Source of the DNA: Streptomyces cavernae
GTDB taxonomy: Bacteria > Actinomycetota > Actinomycetes > Streptomycetales > Streptomycetaceae
DNA length: 64,000 bases
Assembly: GCF_004023625.1 (NCBI RefSeq)
Contig: NZ_RPDJ01000011.1
Location: 186,001 to 250,000 of the forward strand
Direction of reading: 5' to 3'
The notes beneath the pieces were generated by a model. The model did not search any database. It saw only the letters and a list, made by a program, of their open reading frames with translations, and was not told where the DNA came from. Positions 33,020 to 41,277 of this stretch are shown here, piece after piece. The position numbers and the translations under genes are program-made. How positions within the stretch are numbered: position 1 is the stretch's first letter; each line of letters begins with the position of its first letter.

Positions 33020-33672
33020 TGCCGCAGTATGTCCCTCTTCGGTTGACCTGTGGCAACGACCGTGCTGCCGCCGGATGCCCGCTCGACGGCGAACACGCGC
33101 AGGAAGACCTGGGCGAGCGGTCCGATCGCCAGCGCGTACAGCAGCGTGCCGACGCCCACGGTGCCGCCCAGGAGGAAGCCCGTGGTCACCACCGCCAGTT
33201 CGAGGGCCGTGCGGATCAACCGGATGGAGCGGCCCGTGCGCCGGTGCAGACCCGTCATCAGGCCGTCGCGCGGGCCCGGGCCGAAAGCGGCCGCTATGTA
33301 GAGCCCGGTCGCCAATCCGTTGAGGACGATGGCCGCCACCATCAGCGGCACGCGGACGGCCGTGGCGTGCACCTCGGGGAGGACGGCGAGGGTGCCGTCC
33401 ATCGCGACACCGATCACCAGCACGTTGGAGACCGTGCCGAGGCCCGGGCGCTGGCGCAGGGGGATCCACAGCAGCAGGACGACTGCACCGATGACGGTGG
33501 TCACCACGCCGATCGTCAGACCTGTCAGCTCCGACAGGCCCTGGTGGAACACGCCCCAGGGCTCCAAACCGAGGTCCACCGAGAGGAGGAGGGCCGAACT
33601 GGCGCCGTACAGGGTGAGACCCATGTACAGCTGGATCAGCCGACGGGGCAGTCGGCGGTGTGGTGTCGGCAA
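33016..33672 (-). CDS. YczE/YyaS/YitT-family membrane protein
   Basis: 218 residues from TTG at 33672, chosen because AGGGGGGA lies 7-8 nt before it; a GTG at 33696 would add eight residues. Five or six helices are visible (LIQLYMGLTLYGASSALLL, GVVTTVIGAVVLLLWIPL, FGPGPRDGLMTGLHRRTGRSIRLIRTALE). The GPGPRDGLM loop is typical of the family, whose transport function is unknown. It is divergent from a MocR-type regulator, a pairing known for YczR/YczE in other bacteria, and overlaps the glycerophosphodiesterase gene. Confidence 0.82.
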   Translation of the reverse strand: MPTPHRRLPRRLIQLYMGLTLYGASSALLLSVDLGLEPWGVFHQGLSELTGLTIGVVTTVIGAVVLLLWIPLRQRPGLGTVSNVLVIGVAMDGTLAVLPEVHATAVRVPLMVAAIVLNGLATGLYIAAAFGPGPRDGLMTGLHRRTGRSIRLIRTALELAVVTTGFLLGGTVGVGTLLYALAIGPLAQVFLRVFAVERASGGSTVVATGQPKRDILRQ

Positions 33673-33716
33673 CGTGATTCCCCCCTGAGGTGGCACCCGG
33701 TGGTGACGGTGGACTG

Positions 33717-33757
33717 ATCCATGTCACTCTGTGGCTTGAGGAGAAATGTCATCCATG
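33717..33757. promoter_or_regulatory. Direct repeats between YczE and MocR genes
   Basis: ATCCATG occurs at 33717-33723 and 33751-33757, 34 bp apart, each next to an ATGTCA hexamer (33721-33726 and 33746-33751). Spaced direct repeats are the usual binding sites of dimeric MocR regulators. The position in the divergent promoter fits. Confidence 0.45.
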
Positions 33758-33786
33758 GCCAATTCGGGGAAGGTGGACTGGGAATC

Positions 33787-35292
33787 ATGGCGCAGTGGAC
33801 TTCGGCCGTGGGTGCGGCACAGCTGGCCCGGCTGCTCAACTCCCAGCAGGAGCGGCCCGCCGGGCCCGGTAACCGGCGCCCGCCCGCGTATCGCGCGCTC
33901 GCCGACGGCATCCGGCTGCTCGTGCTCGAAGGGCGCGTTCCGGTGGCGGCGCGCCTGCCCGCCGAGCGGGAGCTGGCGCTCTCCCTGTCGGTGAGCCGCA
34001 CCACCGTGGCCGCCGCGTACGAGGCGCTGCGGACCGAGGGCTTTCTGGAGTCGCGCCGAGGAGCGGGCAGTTGGACCGCCGTGCCGGCCGGCAACCCGCT
34101 GCCCGCGCGCGGGCTCGAACCGCTGCCGCCCGAGGCGCTCGGCTCCATGATCGACCTCGGCTGCGCGGCGCTCCCGGCTCCCGAGCCGTGGCTGACCCGG
34201 GCCGTGCAAGGGGCCCTGGAGGAACTGCCGCCGTACGCCCACACGCATGGGGACTACCCGGCCGGGCTGCCCGCTCTGCGGTCGATGCTGGCGGATCGGT
34301 ACACCGCGCGCGGGATCCCCACCATGCCGGAGCAGATCATGGTCACCACGGGGGCGATGGGGGCGATGGACGCGATCTGTCACCTCTTCGCGGGGAGGGG
34401 CGAGCGGATCGCGGTGGAGTCGCCTTCTTACGCCAACATCCTCCAGCTGATGCGGGAGGCCGGGGCGCGGCTGGTGCCGGTGGCCATGGCCGAGGGCCTC
34501 AGGGGGTGGGACCTGGACCGGTGGCGGCAGGTGCTGCGGGAGGCGGCGCCGCGGCTCGCGTACGTCGTAGCGGACTTCCACAACCCGACCGGTGCGCTGG
34601 CCGACGAGGGGCAGCGGCGGGGGATGGTGGAGGCTGCGCGGTCTGCCGGAACCGTGCTTGTTGTCGACGAGACGATGAGCGAACTCCACCTCGACGCCGA
34701 TGTGGACATGCCGCGGCCCGTGTGTGGGTTCGACCCGGCCGGGTCGACGGTGATCACGGTCGGGTCGGCTAGCAAGGCGTTCTGGGCGGGGTTGCGGATC
34801 GGGTGGGTGCGGGCCGCGCCCGATGTGATCCGGAGCCTCGTGGCTGCGCGGGCGTATGCCGACCTGGGGACGCCGGTGGTGGAGCAGTTGGCGGTCAACT
34901 GGCTGCTGAGCACCGGGGGTTGGGAGCGGGCCGTGGAGCTGCGGCGGGCCCAGGCCAGGGAGAACCGGGACGCGCTGGTGGCCGCGGTGCGGCGGGAGTT
35001 GCCCGGCTGGGAGTTCGAAGTGCCGCGCGGCGGGCTCACGTTGTGGGTGCGCAGCGGAGGGCTGTCCGGGTCGCGGTTGGCCGAGGCGGGGGAGCAGGTG
35101 GGTGTGCGGGTGCCGTCCGGGCCGCGGTTCGGGGTGGACGGGGCCTTCGAAGGGTATGTGCGGCTGCCGTTCACCGTGGGGGGTGCGGTGGCCGAGGAGG
35201 CTGCGGTTCGGTTGGCTGCGGCGGCGCGGTTGGTGGAGAGCGGGCGGGGTGGGGTTGGGGTGGGGGAGACGCCTCGGTCGTTTGTGGCGTGA
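33787..35292 (+). CDS. MocR-family regulator (GntR DNA-binding plus aminotransferase-like domain)
   Basis: 501 residues from ATG at 33787. Residues about 25-95 are a GntR winged helix (AYRALADGIRLLVLEGRVPV, LSLSVSRTTVAAAYEALRTEG). Residues about 120-490 are a fold-type-I aminotransferase-like domain: TTGAMGAMDAICHLF, VVADFHNPTGALADEG, VVDETMSELHLDAD and the PLP-lysine motif GSASKAFWAGLRIGW. PLP or a PLP-amine adduct is the usual effector. It probably controls the divergent YczE gene. The 3' end is Gly/Val-rich and is followed by minisatellites. Confidence 0.92.
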   Translation: MAQWTSAVGAAQLARLLNSQQERPAGPGNRRPPAYRALADGIRLLVLEGRVPVAARLPAERELALSLSVSRTTVAAAYEALRTEGFLESRRGAGSWTAVPAGNPLPARGLEPLPPEALGSMIDLGCAALPAPEPWLTRAVQGALEELPPYAHTHGDYPAGLPALRSMLADRYTARGIPTMPEQIMVTTGAMGAMDAICHLFAGRGERIAVESPSYANILQLMREAGARLVPVAMAEGLRGWDLDRWRQVLREAAPRLAYVVADFHNPTGALADEGQRRGMVEAARSAGTVLVVDETMSELHLDADVDMPRPVCGFDPAGSTVITVGSASKAFWAGLRIGWVRAAPDVIRSLVAARAYADLGTPVVEQLAVNWLLSTGGWERAVELRRAQARENRDALVAAVRRELPGWEFEVPRGGLTLWVRSGGLSGSRLAEAGEQVGVRVPSGPRFGVDGAFEGYVRLPFTVGGAVAEEAAVRLAAAARLVESGRGGVGVGETPRSFVA

Positions 35293-35320
35293 GGTCTGTG
35301 GCAGCCGGTCGCCTTGGGCT

Positions 35321-35414
35321 GGTGGTCTGACTGTGGGTGGGTGGTCTGCCTGTGGGTGGGTGGTCTGCCTGTGGGTGGGTGATCTGACTGTGGGTTGGTG
35401 GTCTGAGTTGGTGG
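35321..35414. repeat. 19-bp tandem repeats after the MocR gene
   Basis: Four units at 35321, 35340, 35359 and 35378 follow ggtggtctgactgtgggtg, and a shortened fifth runs to about 35414. One strand is G/T-only over long runs, so G-quadruplex-like structures are conceivable. Confidence 0.9.
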
Positions 35415-35566
35415 TCGCCTGCCCCCTTTTGGCGGCTCCGCGCCGTTGCGCCTGCTGGTGGTTCTTGGGTCGGGGCCGCGCCGGGTTCTCCGTCCTCGGT
35501 CTGGCGGGTGGCGTGTTTTACGGAGAGGTCTAAGTAAGCCGACCGCCAGCCGCTGCGGGCGGAGAA

Positions 35567-35735
35567 CCCGGCACGTCCCCTTCCGGCTGTTTGCGGGTGT
35601 GGGTGGAGGTCCCGGCTGGCGCGTTCCCTTCCGGCTGTTTGCGGGTGTGGGTGGAGGTCCCGGCTGGCACGTCCCCTTCCGGTCGTTTGCGGGTGCGGGC
35701 GGGGGATCCGGCGCGTTTCCGTGCGGTCGTGGGTG
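35567..35735. repeat. 48-bp minisatellite
   Basis: A 44-bp copy (35567-35610), two 48-bp copies (35611-35658 and 35659-35706) and a degenerate partial copy. Each begins cccggctggc and contains ccttccggctgtttgcgggt. Because 48 is divisible by 3, both strands stay open across it and give spurious repetitive peptides; neither looks like a real gene. It ends just before the FtsK-like gene's stop. Confidence 0.85.
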
Positions 35736-35752
35736 ATGGTCGGTGGTGGGTG

Positions 35753-37264
35753 TCACGCTTCGGTCGGGGTGACTTCCAGGGGGACTGCGGTGTGGGGTGG
35801 GAGGAGGGAGAGGACCGCTTCTCGGTGGGGTGTGGGGGCTGTTTCGTCCTGGGGGTCCGGGGTGGCGGGGACCTGGAGGCGGTGGAGTTGGGGGCCGAGG
35901 CGGGCGTAGCCGCGGCCCGGGGGGACCTGGGCGAGGGGAGTGGTGGGCGGGGGTGTGCCCAGGGCCGCTTGGAGTTGGGCGGGGGTGGCGGCACCCAGGG
36001 CTACGCGGGCGCGGGTGTGGGTGAGGACGGCGCCGGTCAGGGCGGGCAGGGCGTCGAAGTGGTCCGCCACCACGACGGTGACACCCGCCGCGCGGCCGTG
36101 TCGTAGGGGGGCATCGAGCAGTGACTGGGCGTCCGCCAGCGCGGTGGGGCGGTCCAGGAGGAGCCAGAGGGGGCGGCGGATGTCGTCCGGTGGCGTCTGG
36201 CCGAACTGGCGGGCGTGCTGGGCGGTGACGATGCGGCGTTCAGTTTCGTGGACGGCCCATTCGAGGCTCGCCAGCGCCCCCGCCGTCTCAGACTCGACCG
36301 CGAGCACCCCGGCCCGTCCGGTGAGGCACGCGTACTCGCCGGTGCCGGTGCCCTCGACGATCAGTACGTCGCCGTGCCGGAGCGCCTGCAGGGCAATGGA
36401 GCGCAGGAGCGTGGTGGTGCCACTGCCCGGTTCGCCGACGACCAGCAGATGCGGCTCGGTGGAGCGGGGGCCGGTGCGCCAGATGACCGGGGGCACGTCA
36501 CGCCGGCCGGTGTCGTCCGTCAGGGGGAGTGTGCGCTGGACCGAGGCCGGGTCGGTGAAGCCGAGGACGGTTTCGCCGGGTGCGGTCACGAAGTGCTGGG
36601 CGGCGATGTCGGTGGGGAGGGGCGCGAGGACGGTGAGGGTGAGGTCGTTGGCCTCCTCGTTCCAGTCGAAACGGTATTCGCGGCCCCGGCCCGACTTGGT
36701 GTGCAGGAGGTGCTCGACGCGGGCCCTGGATTCCGGTTCACCGTCCGCGAAGTACGCCGGGTAGCGCACCACCAGATGTCGGATGCGGCCGGTGTCGTCG
36801 AAGTCGTGGGCCGTGAACGCCTTCGTCCAGTCGCCGCCGTGCGCGTAGAGGGGCTGGGGGTCCTCGGGGAGCGAGAAGTAGGGGACGAGCGCCTCGTAGA
36901 GCGAGGCGAGGCGCTGCACCTGGGCTTCGGTGGGGCCCGCGGGCCGTGCCGTGGCGCCGTCCCTGCCCTGCCGGGCCGCCGCCGCCATCAACGCGATGAC
37001 GGCGAGCGCCGGACCGTACGGGACGAGAGTCACGACCAGGACCGCCGAGCCCACCAGGAACAGCAGCGGTCCGCGCCGGTCCTTGGGCGTGCCGGCCCAC
37101 CTCCGCCGCCCGGCCGCCGCCAGCCGGCGCAGTCCGCGCGAGACCGTGATCAGCGGGTGAAGGATGTCCGTGGCGCTTGCTGCGGTCGTCCGGGCCAGCT
37201 CCCGGCCGCGTGCGATCTGTGCGGTTCCGGTGCTCAGCATGCGGGGGAGGGGGCGCCGGGCCAC
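35753..37264 (-). CDS. FtsK/TraB-like membrane ATPase with a lysine-less P-loop
   Basis: 503 residues from GTG at 37264 (CAGGAGA upstream). After a basic N-terminus (MARRPLPRMLSTGTAQIARG) two membrane helices follow (about residues 60-90). An unnamed domain with HGGDWTKAFTAHDFDDTGRI precedes an ATPase domain: LLVVGEPGSGTTTLLRSIALQALRHGDVLIVEGTG and RPLWLLLDRPTALADAQSLL. The P-loop reads GEPGSGTTT, with Thr where nearly all P-loops have Lys. The architecture recalls FtsK-like translocases of streptomycete transfer systems. It pairs with the small membrane protein just upstream; a transfer role is inference, and no integrase or plasmid gene is near. Confidence 0.75.
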   Translation of the reverse strand: MARRPLPRMLSTGTAQIARGRELARTTAASATDILHPLITVSRGLRRLAAAGRRRWAGTPKDRRGPLLFLVGSAVLVVTLVPYGPALAVIALMAAAARQGRDGATARPAGPTEAQVQRLASLYEALVPYFSLPEDPQPLYAHGGDWTKAFTAHDFDDTGRIRHLVVRYPAYFADGEPESRARVEHLLHTKSGRGREYRFDWNEEANDLTLTVLAPLPTDIAAQHFVTAPGETVLGFTDPASVQRTLPLTDDTGRRDVPPVIWRTGPRSTEPHLLVVGEPGSGTTTLLRSIALQALRHGDVLIVEGTGTGEYACLTGRAGVLAVESETAGALASLEWAVHETERRIVTAQHARQFGQTPPDDIRRPLWLLLDRPTALADAQSLLDAPLRHGRAAGVTVVVADHFDALPALTGAVLTHTRARVALGAATPAQLQAALGTPPPTTPLAQVPPGRGYARLGPQLHRLQVPATPDPQDETAPTPHREAVLSLLPPHTAVPLEVTPTEA

Positions 37265-37292
37265 TGCTGTCTCCTGTGGGTACGAAGGGGCG

Positions 37293-37487
37293 TCAGAACT
37301 TGATCCCGCCGAGCAGGCTGGCCAGGCTCGCCCCGCCCGCGGTGATGCTGGGCGCGATGGCGGTGCCCGCGAGGTAGAAGCCGAACAGCGAGCAGACGAG
37401 GGCATGTGAGGCCTTGAGGCCGTCCTTGCGGAAGAAGAGGAAGACGATGATGCCGAGCAGAACGACGCCGGAGATGGAGAGGATCAT
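37293..37487 (-). CDS. Small conserved membrane protein beside the FtsK-like ATPase
   Basis: 64 residues from ATG at 37487 (CAGGAGAACGCAC upstream). It has two hydrophobic segments (SISGVVLLGIIVFLFF and LVCSLFGFYLAGTAIAPS) separated by RKDGLKASHA, and ends GGASLASLLGGIKF. It resembles the tiny Spd-type membrane proteins that accompany transfer genes in streptomycetes, from memory. It is 28 bp before the ATPase start, clearly in the same operon. The AT-richer gap upstream (37500-37600) should hold their promoter. Confidence 0.75.
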   Translation of the reverse strand: MILSISGVVLLGIIVFLFFRKDGLKASHALVCSLFGFYLAGTAIAPSITAGGASLASLLGGIKF

Positions 37488-37774
37488 GTGCGTTCTCCTG
37501 GTTGGTGGGGACGGTCACCATGAGTACTTCCAGGATCACAGCATGTATCCATATGATTAAAGGGGCAAACGGGTGGATTAAGGGATTTAGTCCCTGTTTG
37601 GGGTAGTGGAGTCGGCGTGTTCGGGCGGCGAAGCCGCTTTTCTGCGGGTTCCCGATGATCTCTGCATCGAGTGGCGCCCGCCATGTGCCGGTCCGGGCAG
37701 TACCCTGACGATTCACTCGTACGGCGGAGCACCGCTCGTGACCGTGCCCCCCACAGTGAAAGGCGGCTCACTCG

Positions 37775-38167
37775 ATGAGCGAAGCACCCGACCCCGAGGT
37801 CGTGGAGCTGGCGACCAAGATCTTCGACCTGGCGCGCCGGGGGGAGACGGAGGCGCTCATGGCGTACGTGGACGCCGGCGTTCCGGCCGACCTCACCAAT
37901 GACCGGGGCGACACGCTCGTGATGCTCGCCGCGTACCACGGGCAGGCCGACGCGGTGCGGGCGCTCTTGGAACGCGGTGCCGCCGCGGACCGCGCCAACG
38001 ACCGGGGTCAGACCCCGATCGCCGGGGCCGTCTTCAAGGGTGAGGAAGCCGTGATCCGAGTACTCCTCGACGGCGGCGCCGACCCGGCGGCCGGTACTCC
38101 GTCGGCCGTCGACACGGCGCGCATGTTCGGCAAGACCGAGCTCCTGAAACTCTTCGGGGCCGGTTGA
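37775..38167 (+). CDS. Ankyrin-repeat protein
   Basis: 130 residues from ATG at 37775, with GAAAGGCGG upstream. Three ankyrin units are visible: RGETEALMAYVDAGVPADLT, then GDTLVMLAAYHGQADAVRAL with LLERGAAAD, then GQTPIAGAVFKGEEAVIRVL with LLDGGADP. It is a small cytosolic scaffold without an enzyme domain; partners are unknown. The gap before it (37488-37774) contains the short dyad GGGATTTAGTCCC at 37585-37597. Confidence 0.88.
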   Translation: MSEAPDPEVVELATKIFDLARRGETEALMAYVDAGVPADLTNDRGDTLVMLAAYHGQADAVRALLERGAAADRANDRGQTPIAGAVFKGEEAVIRVLLDGGADPAAGTPSAVDTARMFGKTELLKLFGAG

Positions 38168-38359
38168 CCGCCGCCCCGAGCAGGCGGAACAAGGGATTTG
38201 GGGGAGGCGGTACGGAGCCGCCGGAAATGCGGTCGCGGCAGGTAGAACCGCTGGGTCATCATGACGTCGTGATTCACGGACGCGATGGCTGGGCAGGTGT
38301 TGCCGCACCGCGCGGACCGTGATCGGCCCGCACGGGTCACCGACGAGAGGCAGAGGAAG

Positions 38360-38419
38360 ATGGTCTACAGCAAGCTGAAGACGGCGGGCGCTCCGACGTG
38401 TTGTCGCGCGGCCAGGTAA
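38360..38419 (+). CDS. Possible 19-residue leader peptide
   Basis: MVYSKLKTAGAPTCCRAAR, preceded by GAGAGGCAGAGGAAG, ends 45 bp before the HEAT-repeat gene. The strong ribosome-binding site and the Cys-Cys pair near the end are suggestive of a regulatory upstream peptide, but a frame of this length can arise by chance. Upstream (38258-38273) lies the near-palindrome ATCATGACGTCGTGAT. Confidence 0.25.
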   Translation: MVYSKLKTAGAPTCCRAAR

Positions 38420-38464
38420 TGCAAGATCCCGGTTGCGTCGACGCTTGATGTGAGGCTGTTTCCC

Positions 38465-39874
38465 ATGTTCGAACCGGTCATAGCGCCCAGCGGTACGCTG
38501 CTCGGCCTGCTGCAGCGGGGCCGCGGCGACGGCACGCTGCACGCGCTCACCGCACCGCGCGCCGAAGCGCTCGCGGCACTGAACCACTGTGTGCTGAGCG
38601 ACCCCCGCAACGACTGGCAGGTGGAGAACCGCTCCCTGTACTACGCCCGGCTCTTCCTGGAGCTGAACGGCGACCTCGGCGACATCGAGGCCCATCTCTT
38701 CGATGCCGAGGACGTCCTCGACACCGACGAGTCACGCACAGGGCTCGCCCTGGCGGTGCTCGGGCACCTGGCCTCGTACGGCAGGCGGGACGCACTGGAG
38801 CTGCTGCGCCGGTACGCCGCAAACGGGACCAACTGGGCCTGGGCCCTCGACGAACTGGCACTCAGGGACGACGACGCGGGCCTGCGCGCCCTCGCCGCCC
38901 CCGTCCTCGCCAGGTTCCCCGACGACGATGACGGCCGGGCCGAACTCGCCGCCGCCGTCCGCGATTCCTTCGAGCCCAGGCCCTGGCGGCTGTGGGCCGA
39001 CGATCCCCGTGAATCCGTCGGCGCCCGGGTGCGCGCGGCCACCGAGCGCGGCTCCTTCGACCGATGGCAACGGCAATTGCGATCCACCGGGCCACGCCCG
39101 GGATGGAGCGTCCGGGCCGTCTTCGAATGGGCCCAGCAGGGCGTCGAACGCGGAGCCGCGCTCCATGTGCCCGCCGCACGATGTCTCTCCGCCGTGGCCG
39201 GACCCGACGACCGACCCGAGATCATCGAGGCCGCGAAGAACGGCACGGACGGAGCCCGCTCTACCGCACTGCGCTATCTCGCCGACAGTCAGGATCCGGA
39301 CGTTCTGGATCTCGTCGAAGCCGCGGTGAGCACCGGCTCGCCGATCGTCGTGGACGCCGCCGTGGACGCCTTCGAGCGCATGCGCAGCATCGCCGCCGTG
39401 GACCGGGCGCGCGGCTGGGTCCACCGCCCAGACCCACTGGGCGCCGCCGCGGGCCGGATGCTCGCCTGCCACGGCGGGACCAAGGACAGCGACCTGGTGC
39501 TGGGCGCGTTGCGCGAGGCCGTACGGGGCGAGGGACCCGACGCGCCGACCCTGTGGACCCTCGTCGACGGCGCCGGACGGCTCGGCATCGTCTGCGCCGC
39601 CCCCGTGCTGCGTCACGTCTACCGCGAAACCGCCTCCTCCCATCTGCGCGGCCGGGCCGCCCGCGCCCTCGCCGCCACCGACCCCTCCTTCCCCACCGGA
39701 TTCGCCGTCGAGTGCCTCTGGGACTGCGAGGAGTCCACCCGCGAACTCGCCGCCCGGCACGCCGAGACCGGCGACGCCCGTGTCGTCGAACAACTGCGCA
39801 GACTCGCCGCCGACCCGGCCGAGGAGGCCGAGGTACAGACGGCGGTACGCAGCAGGATCGGCCCCGAGGTGTGA
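38465..39874 (+). CDS. HEAT-repeat protein
   Basis: 469 residues from ATG at 38465 (GAGG 9 nt upstream; an in-frame GTG at 38450 would add five residues). The product starts MFEPVIAPSGTLLGLLQRG and is made almost entirely of paired helices: GLALAVLGHLASYGRRDALELL, GARSTALRYLADSQDPDVLDLV, PIVVDAAVDAFERMRSIAAVD and HLRGRAARALAATDP. Such alpha-solenoids act as binding platforms. I recall close relatives in other streptomycetes, function unknown. No catalytic motif or membrane segment is seen. Confidence 0.85.
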   Translation: MFEPVIAPSGTLLGLLQRGRGDGTLHALTAPRAEALAALNHCVLSDPRNDWQVENRSLYYARLFLELNGDLGDIEAHLFDAEDVLDTDESRTGLALAVLGHLASYGRRDALELLRRYAANGTNWAWALDELALRDDDAGLRALAAPVLARFPDDDDGRAELAAAVRDSFEPRPWRLWADDPRESVGARVRAATERGSFDRWQRQLRSTGPRPGWSVRAVFEWAQQGVERGAALHVPAARCLSAVAGPDDRPEIIEAAKNGTDGARSTALRYLADSQDPDVLDLVEAAVSTGSPIVVDAAVDAFERMRSIAAVDRARGWVHRPDPLGAAAGRMLACHGGTKDSDLVLGALREAVRGEGPDAPTLWTLVDGAGRLGIVCAAPVLRHVYRETASSHLRGRAARALAATDPSFPTGFAVECLWDCEESTRELAARHAETGDARVVEQLRRLAADPAEEAEVQTAVRSRIGPEV

Positions 39875-40143
39875 GCGGAACCCGAAGGAGACCGCGCCCC
39901 CGGTGAGGGGCGCCGGGCAGTGACTCCATGCGGCTCCGCCGTGTGGGCGCGACCAGCCGCGAACAACCCGCGGACACGAGACGGACCACGCGCCCGTGGC
40001 GCTGCGATGGGCGGGAAAAGCGCGGGAAAAGAGGGCCGTGCGCCCGGAGGAGCGCACGCCCGGCGCACAACGCTCATGGGACGTTCTCTGGCCGGAAAGA
40101 TCCTCGTTGACGCGGCCACGTCCGCTACCGGGACAACACGGGT

Positions 40144-41277
40144 ATGCGTGTCGTCATCGTGACCGAGTCCTTTCCCCCCGATGTGAACGGCGTGGCCCAC
40201 TGCGCCCTGCAGACCGCGCGGCATCTCGCCGAGCGCGGTCACGCCCCCCTCGTCGTGGCCCCGGCCACCACAGTCGGATCCGCCGTCGAGGTGGCAGACG
40301 CCTCGGCGCCCTGCCCCGTCGTCCGGATCCCCTCCCTTCCGCTCCCCGGCTATCCGCAGGTCCGCGTCGCCCTCCCCAGCAGGCGCGTCGCCGCGGCCAT
40401 CGTCGACCACCGGGCCCAGATCGTGCACCTCGCCAGCCCCTTCGTACTGGGTGTCCGCGGGATGGCCGCCGCCGCCCGGCTCGGCATCCCCGCCGTGGCC
40501 ATCTACCAGACCGACCTCGCCGGCTACGCCCGCACCTACATCAGCGCGGGCGAGGCCGCGGCCTGGCGGCGGATCCGTTCCGTGCACGCCGCCGCAGACC
40601 GGACCCTCGCGCCCTCCAGCGCCGCGCTGAAGGACCTCGAGGAGCACGGGGTGCCCCGGGTGCGGCTGTGGGCGCGCGGCGTGGACACGGACCGCTTCCG
40701 CCCCGACCGCCGCGACGAGGCCCTGCGCCGGGAACTCGCCCCGAACGGCGAGCTGATCGTCGGCTACGTCGGCCGGCTCGCTCCGGAGAAGCAGGTCGAG
40801 CTGCTCGCCGGGGTCTGCGGTCTGGACGGTGTCAAGGTCGTCGTCGTGGGCGACGGACCGAGCCGTCCGGGACTGGAGGACGCGCTGCCCGGCGCGGTCT
40901 TCCTCGGCCGCCGCACCGGTGACGACCTCGCCCGGGTCTTCGCCTCGCTGGACGCCTTCGCCCACACCGGGCCCTTCGAGACCTTCTGCCAGACCGTCCA
41001 GGAGGCGATGGCCAGTGGTGTCCCCGTGGTCGCGCCCGCGGTCGGCGGTCCCGTCGACCTGGTCGCGCACGGGCGCACCGGCTTCCTCGTACCGCCGCGC
41101 GACCAGGATGCCGTAAGGGACGCCGTACGGACGCTGGCCGGGGACTCCGCCCTGCGGGCCGCCTTCGGGGCCGCGGGGCGCACCATGGTCGAGGGACGGA
41201 CCTGGGCGTCCATCGGCGACCAGCTCATCGGGCACTACCACGAGGTGCTCGCCGAGCGGACGGCGGTGGCGGCGTGA
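40144..41277 (+). CDS. Glycosyltransferase family 4, first of two
   Basis: 377 residues from ATG at 40144. MRVVIVTESFPPDVNGVAHC, VHLASPFVLGVRGMAAAARLG, LIVGYVGRLAPEKQVELLAGV and the EX7E motif in HTGPFETFCQTVQEAMASGVPVVAP define a GT-B, GT4 enzyme, closest to the mannosyltransferases MgtA and PimB. It is retaining and probably uses GDP-mannose, the acceptor likely being a lipid; this is by family. It is followed by a second glycosyltransferase (GTGA overlap) and an SGNH hydrolase in one operon. The 270 bp upstream hold no other gene. Confidence 0.88.
   Translation: MRVVIVTESFPPDVNGVAHCALQTARHLAERGHAPLVVAPATTVGSAVEVADASAPCPVVRIPSLPLPGYPQVRVALPSRRVAAAIVDHRAQIVHLASPFVLGVRGMAAAARLGIPAVAIYQTDLAGYARTYISAGEAAAWRRIRSVHAAADRTLAPSSAALKDLEEHGVPRVRLWARGVDTDRFRPDRRDEALRRELAPNGELIVGYVGRLAPEKQVELLAGVCGLDGVKVVVVGDGPSRPGLEDALPGAVFLGRRTGDDLARVFASLDAFAHTGPFETFCQTVQEAMASGVPVVAPAVGGPVDLVAHGRTGFLVPPRDQDAVRDAVRTLAGDSALRAAFGAAGRTMVEGRTWASIGDQLIGHYHEVLAERTAVAA

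Noticed and set aside
35530..36106. Open frames on both strands over the 48-bp repeats
   Set aside because: They owe their length to a repeat unit divisible by three. The peptides are pure repeat and low-complexity sequence, and no ribosome-binding site supports them.
35753..37487. Integrative conjugative element (AICE)
   Set aside because: No integrase, excisionase, tRNA attachment site or replication gene is nearby; the FtsK-like gene and its small partner alone do not make an element.
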